Assembly (NCBI GenBank): GCA_963674495.2
Contig: CAXXLG010000003.1
Span: forward strand, 1-64,000
Length of the DNA: 64,000 bases
From: RGIG3178 sp963674495
Lineage (GTDB): Bacteria; Bacillota; Clostridia; Christensenellales; QAND01
Direction: 5' to 3'
Of the stretch, positions 44,282 to 52,837 are shown in pieces. Each line of letters starts with the position of its first letter. The stretch's first letter is position 1. The notes below the pieces were generated by a model. It was given only the letters and a program-made list of their open reading frames with translations, was not told the origin of the DNA and ran no database searches. The position numbers and the translations under genes were made by a program.

Positions 44282-45421
44282 ATGGCGAGATTAAGCTATA
44301 AAAAGAATTGGAAGAACCTAGATTGGTGGCTTGTGGCCAACATTATCGCATTGGCCGTCTTCGGGTTGATTAGCCTGGCGGCGGCTACGGCGACTGCATC
44401 CACCGGTGCGGAAGCCACCTTAAGCGAGAAGTTCGCCAACCTGAACATGGAGTTGGTGATCCGCCAGGCGATGTGGTTTTTGGTGGGCCTTGTGGCGCTA
44501 GCCATGATGTTGATGGTGGATTATACTGCGCTGATGGATTACGCGCCGTTGATCTACTGGATCAACATTGTGATTTTGGCACTTTTATATGTGCTGGCCA
44601 CCGTCACAAAAGGAACGGTCAGCTGGTATACGTTCGGCGGCATTGGTTTTCAGCCAAGCGAAATGATGAAGATATCCATCATGTTGATGCTGGCCCGCGT
44701 GTTTGCCAGGCGGCCGACGGAACAAAAGATAGAGACCTTGGGGGATATTTGGTTGCCGGCACTGTTGGCCGTCATCCCCTTCCTGTTGGTCGCTCTCCAG
44801 CCAGATATGGGCACGGCCATGGTCATTGCCAGCATTGCCATTGGCGTTATGCTCATCGTAGGCGTGGGACGGCGTTTACTGGTAACGCTTCTGGGATCCG
44901 CGGCGGTGAGCCTGCCGTTGATCTGGCTGGTGTTGTCCGATGCGCAGAAGGATCGTATTCTGGTGTTTTTTGATTCGTCCTATGATTTGGCTGACGCTGG
45001 TTACAACGTATTCCGTTCCAAGATTGCCATTGGAAGCGGCCAGTTTTTCGGCAAGGGCATTTTTGCGGAGGGCAATCTGTCCCAGCTGGACTGGGTACCT
45101 GTCAAGGAATCGGACTTTATTTTCACCGTGACCGGAGAAATGTTTGGTTTTGTCGGCGGATTGATCCTGCTTTTGCTGTTCGGCATGCTGTTATACCGCA
45201 CGCTGCGTGCGGCCATGCGTGCGCGGGACCGGTTCGGAGCGCTGGTTATCATTGGCGTGGCTACCATGATTTTCATCCATATGTTTGAAAACATTGGCAT
45301 GACCATGGGCATCATGCCGGTCACCGGCATCCCGTTGCCGTTTATCAGCTACGGGGGCAGCAACATGGTGACAAACATGATGGCCTATGGGCTCGTGCTG
45401 AACATCGGTTCCAGATGGTGA
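44282..45421 (+). CDS. rodA: SEDS peptidoglycan polymerase RodA
   Basis: 379 residues, about ten membrane helices; AAGGAAGT before the ATG. SEDS signatures: TVSWYTFGGIGFQPSEMMKI, LQPDMGTAMVI, YNVFRSKIAIGSGQFFGKGI, DFIFTVTGEMFGF and GIPLPFISYGGSNM near the C-terminus. Polymerises lipid II in complex with PBP2. Last gene before a terminator. Confidence 0.94.
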   Translation: MARLSYKKNWKNLDWWLVANIIALAVFGLISLAAATATASTGAEATLSEKFANLNMELVIRQAMWFLVGLVALAMMLMVDYTALMDYAPLIYWINIVILALLYVLATVTKGTVSWYTFGGIGFQPSEMMKISIMLMLARVFARRPTEQKIETLGDIWLPALLAVIPFLLVALQPDMGTAMVIASIAIGVMLIVGVGRRLLVTLLGSAAVSLPLIWLVLSDAQKDRILVFFDSSYDLADAGYNVFRSKIAIGSGQFFGKGIFAEGNLSQLDWVPVKESDFIFTVTGEMFGFVGGLILLLLFGMLLYRTLRAAMRARDRFGALVIIGVATMIFIHMFENIGMTMGIMPVTGIPLPFISYGGSNMVTNMMAYGLVLNIGSRW

Positions 45422-45454
45422 CGAGGATTGCATATGGAATCCATACATAAGTGT

Positions 45455-45487
45455 AAGCCTCGCTGCGGCGGGGCTTTGCTTTTTTTA
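45455..45487 (+). terminator. Terminator after rodA
   Basis: AAGCCTCGC / GCGGGGCTT stem followed by TTGCTTTTTTT. Confidence 0.8.
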
Positions 45488-45572
45488 AGACCGGTATACG
45501 CAAACCATATTCTCATACAGAGTCTGTCTATTTCCTCTACAATTCGCATACGTTGTTGGGGAGGCGATGGTC

Positions 45573-46271
45573 TTGCAAGAAGATGGCTATGAGAAACTGG
45601 AGTTTGTTTCGCGCGAGCTCCAAAACGCAAGAATCACGCGCCCACAAGGGCAAAGCAGGCGCACCAGAACGCGACTGGTTGGCAAAGGGGGTATGCGCAG
45701 TCGTACCAAAAAAAACGGCGTCTTTCTGGTGAAGGCCGGCATCTGTGCGGCGGTGGCGCTGTGCTGCCTGCTGTTGCGCTTTTTGCCCGGACAATGGACC
45801 TCTGACACTCGATTTGCGCTGCATTCACTGTTCACCTATGATCTTGAATTTGACGAATCGTTGGGCCGGTTGAAATTCGTGCAGGCGCTGTTCCCCGGTG
45901 TTACGGCGGTATTCGGCACAGACGTCGCGCTGTATTATCCTGTGGATGGTATCCTGCAAACGGCGTATGGCGAGGATGGGCAAAAACACGTGGTGTTTAA
46001 AGGCGAGGCTGGCGCGTCGGTGAAAGCGGTTGCGGACGGACGGGTCATAAAGCGTGGCGTTCATTCGGTGTACGGCAACTATCTTTTGATCGAGCACGCT
46101 TCGGATATGGTGACCATCTATTACGGCCTTGGCTATTCCATACTGGAAAAGGGAGCACAGGTTATGGGCGGCGATACCATCGCCACGCTGATGGACAGCG
46201 GCGAATTGATCTTTGAACTGCGCATTGACGATGTGGCGCAAAACCCAATGCGCTATCTCGGAGCCAAATGA
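45573..46271 (+). CDS. spoIVFA: SpoIVFA-like protein with degenerate M23 (LytM) domain
   Basis: 232 residues from a TTG at 45573; GGGGAGG is 8 bases upstream, whereas the ATG at 45567 is too close to it. A basic cytoplasmic N-terminus, one membrane helix (about 48-68) and an extracytoplasmic M23-type domain (YYPVDGILQTAYG...GASVKAVADGRVIKRG...YGNYLLIEH...YYGL). The HxxxD and HxH zinc ligands of active M23 enzymes are missing, as in SpoIVFA, which tethers and inhibits the SpoIVFB protease until late sporulation. Immediately followed by spoIVFB. Confidence 0.8.
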   Translation: MQEDGYEKLEFVSRELQNARITRPQGQSRRTRTRLVGKGGMRSRTKKNGVFLVKAGICAAVALCCLLLRFLPGQWTSDTRFALHSLFTYDLEFDESLGRLKFVQALFPGVTAVFGTDVALYYPVDGILQTAYGEDGQKHVVFKGEAGASVKAVADGRVIKRGVHSVYGNYLLIEHASDMVTIYYGLGYSILEKGAQVMGGDTIATLMDSGELIFELRIDDVAQNPMRYLGAK

Positions 46272-47149
46272 TGAAAAAGAACGGACGCATGCGCATCGGT
46301 ATGGATCCTCTGTTGCTGGCGGTACTTATTCCGGCCGCTTTGTTTGGCTATTTTTGGGCGATGGTTGCGGGCCTTATAGCGGTTGTATTTCATGAGATGT
46401 GCCACATATGTGCGGCAAGGGCATTTGGCATCCAAACGGTACGTGTCGCTCTAACACCCTTTGGAGGTTTGGCGGCCATGGGCAGCGCCCCGACGCCCAA
46501 GGCGGCCTTTTGCATTGCGTTGGCCGGACCGCTGGCCAATTTGATGATGGCACAGATCCTGTTGCTGATGTACAGGGCGTACGCATCGCCAATTTTGCAG
46601 ATGCTCATCGTTGCCAATCTCGCGGTCGGACTTTTCAATCTTTTACCCGCCTATCCGCTGGACGGTGGACGCATGCTGCACGTGCTGCTAACGCCGATTT
46701 TGGGCATGGAACGGGCCAGACGTTTTTGCTGTTCGCTGGGCATGTTGCTCGGCGGCGGCATTTTGGTATACGCGGTATGGAGCGCATACACGTTGCACGT
46801 GATAAACATCAGCTTCTTTTTGGTAGGTGCCCTGTTGCTGGTTTTATCAGACAAACAGCGCAGGACAGATGTATACACAGCGCTCAAGCAATCTCAGCGA
46901 AAGCGCAGGCGTATGCGTGCGCGGCCCATTGAGGCAAGACAGATGGCCGCCAGCGAGCAAGCGCCGGCCATGGAGCTGTTGCGTACGCTCAAGCAGGGGC
47001 AATATATGACCGCCTATGTGCTCGATGAAGCGATGAAGGTGCGCGGTATACTGGATGAGACGCAGATACTCGACGGGATCGTACGGTTTGGCAGCACCTG
47101 TACCCTTGAGAAAATCCTTGACCACCAAAGCGACGCGCGTGTAAACTGA
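46268..47149 (+). CDS. spoIVFB: SpoIVFB-like intramembrane M50 metalloprotease
   Basis: 293 residues; the ATG overlaps the previous stop. The zinc motif HEMCH (His42, Glu43, His46) lies in a membrane helix and the second motif NLLPAYPLDGGRML supplies the Asp ligand. Six hydrophobic segments are followed by a cytoplasmic CBS-like tail (GQYMTAYVLDEAMKVRGILDETQI). SpoIVFB cleaves pro-sigma-K in the mother cell of sporulating bacteria, so this pair supports a sporulating ancestry; a general site-2 protease role is the alternative. Confidence 0.88.
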   Translation: MMKKNGRMRIGMDPLLLAVLIPAALFGYFWAMVAGLIAVVFHEMCHICAARAFGIQTVRVALTPFGGLAAMGSAPTPKAAFCIALAGPLANLMMAQILLLMYRAYASPILQMLIVANLAVGLFNLLPAYPLDGGRMLHVLLTPILGMERARRFCCSLGMLLGGGILVYAVWSAYTLHVINISFFLVGALLLVLSDKQRRTDVYTALKQSQRKRRRMRARPIEARQMAASEQAPAMELLRTLKQGQYMTAYVLDEAMKVRGILDETQILDGIVRFGSTCTLEKILDHQSDARVN

Positions 47150-47170
47150 TACTTTGGAAGGATGGATGAC

Positions 47171-48991
47171 ATGCGCACTTATTGGCTGGACAGCGTGGAC
47201 AAGCCTGCTCGGTATACCGGCGGCGAGTTGAACATGATACGCAAGGATCCTGTGGGCAAACTTCGCTTTGCGCTGTGCTTTCCCGACGTATACGAGGTGG
47301 GCATGAGCCATTTGGGCTCGCGCATTCTCTATCATGTGCTAAACGGCTGTGACTTCGTATCGTGCGAGCGGGCGTTTGCCCCCTGGATTGACGCTGAGCG
47401 GGTTATGCGCGAAAATGATACGCCGCTGTTTGCGTTGGAAAGCGGGGACGCGCTATCTTCGTTTGATGTACTGGGGTTTTCACTGCAATACGAAATGTCT
47501 TATACCAACGTGCTGAACATACTGGATCTCGCGGGCGTGCCCCTTTGGGCAAAGGATCGGAACGAATCGCATCCTATGGTCGTTGTGGGTGGTCCGTGTG
47601 CCTTTCATGCCGAGCCGCTGGCTCCGTTTGTCGACCTGATGATACTCGGTGACGGGGAACAGGCTGTCGTGGAACTCAGTCGTGCGATATGGGAAGCGAA
47701 ACAATCGGGGCAAACGCGAGACGAGCTTTTGCTTTCACTTTGTGCAAAGGATGGATTTTATGTCCCGTCATTGTACGACATATGCTATCATGAAGATGGA
47801 ACAGTTCGTGCTATAACCGCCAAACACGGTGCACCTGATCGCGTAATGAAGGCGGTTGTGACGGATTTGGAACATGCGCCATACCCGCTTTGCCCCATCG
47901 TGCCCAGCACGGCCGTGATTCACGACCGGGCGGTATTGGAGTTGTTCAGAGGTTGTACGCGTGGTTGCCGGTTTTGTCAGGCTGGCTATGTGTACAGGCC
48001 GGTGCGCAGCCGGTCAAAGGAACTTTTGACGCAGCAGGGCAAGGCGTTAATCAAGAATACAGGCTATGAGGAAATCTCGCTTACGTCGCTGAGCAGCGGA
48101 GATTATCCAGATCTGATGCCATTGATTCATAATCTGAATGAGGCATTTAAAGATCAGCGCGTGTCGCTGGCGCTGCCGTCGCTGCGCATCGACTCGTTTA
48201 TCGAAGACTATGCACAAGGCACATCCAAAGTGCGTCGTCGGGGGTTGACCTTTGCGCCCGAGGCGGGTACGCAGCGCCTTCGTGATATCATCAACAAGGG
48301 TGTGACAGAGGAGGATTTGCTCCGAAGCGCGAGTGATGCGTTTATGGCGGGATACAGCAGCATGAAGCTTTATTTCATGTTGGGCTTGCCGCAGGAGACC
48401 GACGAGGATCTGCTGGGCATCGTCGACTTGGCCCAAAAGGTGATCGACATCTATTACACGATGCCAAAGGAAAAGCGTATGCAACCGCCGCAGGTGACGA
48501 TCAGCGTTTCGCCCTTTATACCAAAGCCGTTTACGCCGTTCCAGTGGGAGGCACAGGCGACACGGGAGGAGATTCGCCGCAAACAGCAATTGCTGCTCCA
48601 TGCGGTCAAGCCGCACAAGCGCATCAAATTCAACAGCCATGATGCGGCATTGTGCGAGATAGAGGCCGTGTTTGCGCGCGGTGACAGGCGTCTGTCCAAA
48701 GCGCTTTATCGGGCGTTCGAACTGGGTGCGCGAATGGATGGCTGGACCGAATGCTTTGACCATGATCTGTGGATGCGGGCATTGGATGAAAGCGACCTGT
48801 CCGCAGCGTTTTATGCCAACAGGGAACGGGATAGGGGCGAAGTGTTTCCCTATGCGCATATAGATGTGGGCGTATCGGACGATTATCTGTGGGCGGAAAA
48901 AATGCACGCACAAAACGGAATCACCACTGAGGATTGTCGGCAGGGATGCAAAAGCTGCGGACTTATGGATATCTGTGAGGGAATGCCATGA
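47171..48991 (+). CDS. Radical SAM protein, TIGR03960 family
   Basis: 606 residues from ATG 47171 (GGAAGG 9 bases upstream; the ATG at 47162 abuts that site). The N-terminal B12-binding-like domain (GKLRFALCFPDVYEVGMSHLG, VLGFSLQYEMSYTNVLNIL, VVGGPCAFHAEPLAPFVD) is followed by the radical SAM motif CTRGCRFC (LFRGCTRGCRFCQAGYVYRPVR) and the family region SLSSGDYPDL, FAPEAGTQRLRDIINKGV. C-terminal cysteines occur in DCRQGCKSCGLMDICEG. Nearly always paired with the DUF2344 gene, as here (4-base overlap), and placed beside rng and rplU. The reaction is unknown; an RNA or translation link is inferred from context. Confidence 0.92.
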   Translation: MRTYWLDSVDKPARYTGGELNMIRKDPVGKLRFALCFPDVYEVGMSHLGSRILYHVLNGCDFVSCERAFAPWIDAERVMRENDTPLFALESGDALSSFDVLGFSLQYEMSYTNVLNILDLAGVPLWAKDRNESHPMVVVGGPCAFHAEPLAPFVDLMILGDGEQAVVELSRAIWEAKQSGQTRDELLLSLCAKDGFYVPSLYDICYHEDGTVRAITAKHGAPDRVMKAVVTDLEHAPYPLCPIVPSTAVIHDRAVLELFRGCTRGCRFCQAGYVYRPVRSRSKELLTQQGKALIKNTGYEEISLTSLSSGDYPDLMPLIHNLNEAFKDQRVSLALPSLRIDSFIEDYAQGTSKVRRRGLTFAPEAGTQRLRDIINKGVTEEDLLRSASDAFMAGYSSMKLYFMLGLPQETDEDLLGIVDLAQKVIDIYYTMPKEKRMQPPQVTISVSPFIPKPFTPFQWEAQATREEIRRKQQLLLHAVKPHKRIKFNSHDAALCEIEAVFARGDRRLSKALYRAFELGARMDGWTECFDHDLWMRALDESDLSAAFYANRERDRGEVFPYAHIDVGVSDDYLWAEKMHAQNGITTEDCRQGCKSCGLMDICEGMP

Positions 48992-49635
48992 GAATGCTCG
49001 TTAAAATAGCACGTAGCGGGGAACTTTGCTACATCTCACATCTGGATCTTCTGCGCTTGGTGCAGCGCACATTGCGCCGCGCTGCGCTGCCTCTCAAATA
49101 TTCGCAGGGCTTCAACCCACATCCTATGCTGTCCTTTGCGCAAGCGCTGGGCGTGGGCCTTGAAACGGTGGGCGACTATTATATGGTGGAACTTTTTGAG
49201 CCTGTACCGCCGCGGGAATTTGTGGAACGCTTTAACGAAAGGGTACCGAACGGGTTGTGTGCGCGCAAAGCGCGTGAGATGACCAAGGATGAAAAGAGCC
49301 CGATGGCGATGGTACAGGCCGCCAGATACGGCTTGAGGACAGACGGATCAAAGATTTGTGCGCTGCACGAAGGCGTGCGAAAGCTGATGGAGATGGAAAC
49401 CTGTATGTGTGCCATCAAGGACAGGCAACGGGATATCCGCCCGTTGATCTATGACGCTGTGTACGATGAAACCGGCGCGACGCTTACGGTGTCCTGCGGC
49501 AACCAAAACCTGCCGCATAAGACGTTGGTACAGGCGGTGTGTGAGTTGGCCGATCTGTGTACGCAGGACATTTCGCCCAGACGCGAAGATCTTTTAACAA
49601 GAAACGAATCCGGCGCATATGTGCCGCTTTTCTAG
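48988..49635 (+). CDS. DUF2344 / TIGR03936 radical-SAM-linked protein
   Basis: 215 residues, starting inside the end of the radical SAM gene. Signature: ISHLDLLRLVQRTLRRAALPLKYSQGFNPHPMLSFAQALGVGLETVGDYYMVEL, the conserved core of the family, which elsewhere is also fused to the radical SAM partner. Function unknown; likely forms a two-protein unit with its partner. Confidence 0.92.
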   Translation: MRMLVKIARSGELCYISHLDLLRLVQRTLRRAALPLKYSQGFNPHPMLSFAQALGVGLETVGDYYMVELFEPVPPREFVERFNERVPNGLCARKAREMTKDEKSPMAMVQAARYGLRTDGSKICALHEGVRKLMEMETCMCAIKDRQRDIRPLIYDAVYDETGATLTVSCGNQNLPHKTLVQAVCELADLCTQDISPRREDLLTRNESGAYVPLF

Positions 49636-49664
49636 AGAGTTTAAAATAGGAACGGTAGGTGAGA

Positions 49665-51191
49665 ATGGTGGGGAACCGCATATACCTTGAAGTGAATCCG
49701 TATCAGGTGCGGGTGGCGCTGACCGAGGACGACGCACTGGCGGAGCTTTACATTGAACGCAAAGGCGGCGAACGCATTGTGGGCAACGTGTACAAGGGGA
49801 AGGTGAAAAACGTTCTACCCGGCATGCAGGCTGCGTTTGTGGACATAGGCTTGCAGCGCAACGCGTTTCTATATGCCGGCGATATCATCATCGAGGAGAA
49901 TGAGGATTTTCGCTTCAATGGCAAACCGCCCCAGGATGCCAGTACGCCGGATATCCGATCGTTGGTCAAGGTGGGGCAGGATATTCTGGTGCAGGTTATC
50001 AAGGAACCTTTCGGCACCAAGGGCGCTCGCATCACCACCAACATTACGCTGCCGGGACGGTCTATCGTGCTGATGCCCAACGCTGATTATGTGGGCGTAT
50101 CGCGGCGTATCGAGAAAGAGGAGGACAGGGCCGAGATTCGCGAGGTACTGGAAAAAATACGGCCGCCGCACATCGGCGTCATCGCGCGTACGGTATCGCT
50201 GGGTCTGACTGAGGAAGCGCTTAAAGAACAGATTGACGAGCAGATGCGCGTGTATCGCCAGATTATGTTGCATTATGAGGAAGTGAAGGCGCCATCGTCG
50301 GTGCACAGCGAGGAAAGTCTGGTATACCGAACCATACGTGACCTGTTGCGTGCAGACATTGACGTGCTTCTGATCAACGATCCAAGAACATACCAGCTCG
50401 TTATCAAGACCGTCATGGTACTGAGTCCCCAGTTGATCAACAGGGTGAAGCTGTTCCACAAGCACTATGACATGTTTGCCTATTACGGGCTTGAAAGCAA
50501 GATCGACAAGGCGTTGCGCCGCAAGGTATGGCTCAAGAGTGGCGGATATCTCATTTTTGATCGTGCGGAGGCGTTGACCGTTATCGACGTTAACACCGGC
50601 AAATATGTCGGCACGAACGATTTGCAGATGACCATCTTAAATACAAACATTGAAGCAGCACAAGAGGTGGCGCGGCAGATAAGAGTACGCGATCTGTCCG
50701 GTATCATCGTGGTGGACTTCATCGATATGGAGGATGCGGAGAACCGCGAAAAGCTTTTGGAGATACTGCGCGAGGCTACCAAACGCGACCGCACACGCAC
50801 CAGCATCATGGGCATCACCGGTCTTGGCATCGTGGAGATGACGCGCAAAAAGCTCAAGCAATCGCTGGGTAGCGTGTTTTATGAAGCTTGCCCATACTGC
50901 GACGGGCTGGGCGTTTTGAAGAACAAATCGTCCATGGCAATGGAGGCGCGAAAGGAATGCCTTAAGTTGTTTTATGATACGGATTGTAAGGCGGTTGTCA
51001 TCAAGGGACATCCCGTTATCATTGCTGAGATCATGTCCAAGACAAATTCGGAGGCGCGCTTGATCCCGCTTGTACAGAACAAGATGGTGTTTGTATTGCC
51101 CTGCGACAACATGCATTGGGAACATCTGGAGGTGGATCCGGTATACGATTTGTCCGAGCTGCGCAAAACGGGTGCCGTAAAACTGCCGTAA
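49665..51191 (+). CDS. rng: Ribonuclease G/E family endoribonuclease
   Basis: 508 residues from ATG 49665; a GTG at 49659 is an alternative two codons earlier. N-terminal S1-like RNA-binding domain (GNVYKGKVKNVLPGMQAAFVDIG), RNase H-like and DNase I-like regions, magnesium-binding aspartates in LTVIDVNTGKYVG and IIVVDFIDME, and the zinc-link CPYCDGLG. Lacks the long C-terminal scaffold of RNase E. It processes rRNA and mRNA. Position upstream of rplU is standard for Clostridia. Confidence 0.93.
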   Translation: MVGNRIYLEVNPYQVRVALTEDDALAELYIERKGGERIVGNVYKGKVKNVLPGMQAAFVDIGLQRNAFLYAGDIIIEENEDFRFNGKPPQDASTPDIRSLVKVGQDILVQVIKEPFGTKGARITTNITLPGRSIVLMPNADYVGVSRRIEKEEDRAEIREVLEKIRPPHIGVIARTVSLGLTEEALKEQIDEQMRVYRQIMLHYEEVKAPSSVHSEESLVYRTIRDLLRADIDVLLINDPRTYQLVIKTVMVLSPQLINRVKLFHKHYDMFAYYGLESKIDKALRRKVWLKSGGYLIFDRAEALTVIDVNTGKYVGTNDLQMTILNTNIEAAQEVARQIRVRDLSGIIVVDFIDMEDAENREKLLEILREATKRDRTRTSIMGITGLGIVEMTRKKLKQSLGSVFYEACPYCDGLGVLKNKSSMAMEARKECLKLFYDTDCKAVVIKGHPVIIAEIMSKTNSEARLIPLVQNKMVFVLPCDNMHWEHLEVDPVYDLSELRKTGAVKLP

Positions 51192-51356
51192 TGAGGCTTT
51201 GCCAAAGAACGAATACAGACAGCCGCAATGCGGTATTCAAAGCAAATTTTGGTTGCACAGATGTATCGTTCTGCTTGTTTTGTAGAAAATGTATTCAGTG
51301 CGGGCGTTGTGTGTTCTAAATTAATTGCAAACGATTTATTTAGCAAGCCCTGATTG

Positions 51357-51385
51357 TTGACAGTACGATGCCGCCGTGATACAAT
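51357..51385 (+). promoter_or_regulatory. Strong SigA promoter for rplU-rpmA
   Basis: TTGACA, 17 bases, TACAAT with a TGA extension before the -10. Transcription should start near 51392, just upstream of the leader RNA. Confidence 0.85.
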
Positions 51386-51471
51386 ATCTCGGTGTTACCG
51401 CTCGGCAAGGGTTCAAGTGCGAAAGCCGCCCCGGCCGGCGAGTCCCAGAAAAGATTGGGGAGGTGCAACAG
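51386..51471 (+). ncRNA. L21 ribosomal-protein leader RNA
   Basis: The segment containing ACCGCTCGGCAAGGGTTC, followed by pairing CCGCCCCGGCCGG and ending GGGGAGGTGCAACAG at the rplU start, fits the L21 leader found upstream of rplU in Firmicutes, which is thought to bind L21 and repress its own operon. Recognised by eye from the conserved GCAAGGGTTC block and position. Confidence 0.75.
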
Positions 51472-51777
51472 ATGTATGCAATCGTAAAAACGGGTGGAAA
51501 ACAGTATAAGGTTCAGCAGGGCGACGTGGTGTTTGTCGAAAAGCTGGAAGCTGAGGTCGGCGACACCGTCACGTTGGATGTGATGATGCTGATCGATGGC
51601 GACAAGCGCACGGTGGGTACGCCGATGGTGGATGGTGTGAAAGTACAAGCCAAAGTGCTGGCCCAGGGTAAGGATAAAAAAATCATCGTATTTAAGTTCA
51701 AGGCAAAAAAGAATATCCGGAAAAAGACCGGCCACAGACAACCGTATACTAGGCTGGAAATCGTTTCCATTGGATGA
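51472..51777 (+). CDS. rplU: 50S ribosomal protein L21
   Basis: 101 residues; GGGGAGG 8 bases before ATG 51472. MYAIVKTGGKQYKVQQGD and FKFKAKKNIRKKTGHRQPYT are L21 hallmarks. Expressed from its own promoter and leader. The next gene is rpmA directly (29 bases), without the usual prp/ysxB gene. Confidence 0.97.
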   Translation: MYAIVKTGGKQYKVQQGDVVFVEKLEAEVGDTVTLDVMMLIDGDKRTVGTPMVDGVKVQAKVLAQGKDKKIIVFKFKAKKNIRKKTGHRQPYTRLEIVSIG

Positions 51778-51806
51778 ATATGTTAAGACAAAGCGAGGTG
51801 TAACCT

Positions 51807-52067
51807 ATGGCACATAAAAAAGGGGTAGGAAGTTCTAGAAACGGACGCGACAGCGCAGCCAAACGTCTGGGTGTCAAGCGCGGAGACGGGCAGTTTGTGC
51901 TGGCCGGAAACATTTTGGTGCGTCAGCGCGGGACCAAGGTCCATCCCGGGCATAACGTGGGCATCGGTGGTGACGACACGTTGTTTGCCCTGATCGACGG
52001 CAACGTCAAGTTTGAGCGCAAGGGCCGCGATAAAAAGAAGGTTTCGGTTTACGAAGCCGCACAATGA
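51807..52067 (+). CDS. rpmA: 50S ribosomal protein L27, lacking the cleavable N-terminal extension
   Basis: 86 residues; GCGAGGTG before the ATG. It starts MAHKKGVGSSRNGRDS, i.e. directly at the mature conserved N-terminus that reaches the peptidyl-transferase centre. Most Firmicutes L27 start with a nine-residue-or-so extension (ending in FFA) removed by Prp. Here both are missing. Rest of chain is canonical (RGTKVHPGHNVGIGGDDTLFA). Confidence 0.97.
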   Translation: MAHKKGVGSSRNGRDSAAKRLGVKRGDGQFVLAGNILVRQRGTKVHPGHNVGIGGDDTLFALIDGNVKFERKGRDKKKVSVYEAAQ

Positions 52068-52080
52068 AAAAAGATGAAAG

Positions 52081-52103
52081 AGCGCCAGCGCGGCGCTTTT
52101 TTT
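52081..52103 (+). terminator. Terminator after rpmA
   Basis: AGCGCC / GGCGCT stem and a run of seven Ts. Confidence 0.85.
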
Positions 52104-52327
52104 CTTTTATTGCGAAAAACGCTCGCGGGGCGTGCCGATTTTCGGTATAATACTATAACAGACCCGATTAAACAACCAAAAATAGAGCATACACTGCACT
52201 ATTTTCGTATGTAGGTACAGGAATGTTTTGTGGTTTTGCGGGTGCTATCCAAGGCAAATCAAGCGGAGCGGGTTTTTCAATAAGCTTCTATCAACGTACA
52301 ATATCATCATTTGTAGGAGGTGCTAAA

Positions 52328-52825
52328 TTGGCGAAGGCAGCTGTAATCATGGGCAGTGACAGCGACTGGCAGGTCATGCAAGAAGCGATTAGAGCATTAA
52401 AGGCTTTTGGAATTGAAGTGGAGGTGCGCGTTTTAAGCGCCCACCGTACGCCCGAAGAAGCGGGCGCTTTTGCCGACGCCGCACAACGCAGCGGTTTTGG
52501 CGTCATTATTGCCGCGGCAGGCATGGCGGCGCACCTAGCAGGTGTTGTCGCAGGGCATACGACATTGCCGGTTATCGGTGTGCCGCTGGTATCCGGATCT
52601 CTTGGCGGCATGGACGCGCTGTTGGCCACGGTACAGATGCCACCCGGCGTGCCGGTCGCAACGGTGGCGGTGAACGGGGCATACAATGCCGCGATTTTGG
52701 CCGCACAAATTCTGTCTGTCGGCGACAAAACACTGTCGGACAAGCTGTATGAGCACAAGCAGGCGATGGCGCAAAAGACAAAAAATAAGGATGAAAAAGT
52801 GCGTGCGCAGGCGGACGCATTGTAA
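52328..52825 (+). CDS. purE: N5-carboxyaminoimidazole ribonucleotide mutase PurE
   Basis: 165 residues from a TTG at 52328, 7 bases after GGAGG. VIMGSDSDWQVM, LSAHRTPE and AAAGMAAHLAGVVAGHTTLPVIGVP are class I PurE motifs; the substrate is N5-CAIR. Begins a five-gene purine run. The 260-base upstream gap has a TATAAT at about 52146 but no visible guanine riboswitch. Confidence 0.94.
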   Translation: MAKAAVIMGSDSDWQVMQEAIRALKAFGIEVEVRVLSAHRTPEEAGAFADAAQRSGFGVIIAAAGMAAHLAGVVAGHTTLPVIGVPLVSGSLGGMDALLATVQMPPGVPVATVAVNGAYNAAILAAQILSVGDKTLSDKLYEHKQAMAQKTKNKDEKVRAQADAL

Positions 52826-52837
52826 AAGGAGTATGAA

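Noticed and set aside
52068..52327. Possible purine riboswitch before purE
   Set aside because: The conserved loop sequences of the guanine/adenine riboswitch are not present; only a TATAAT is visible.
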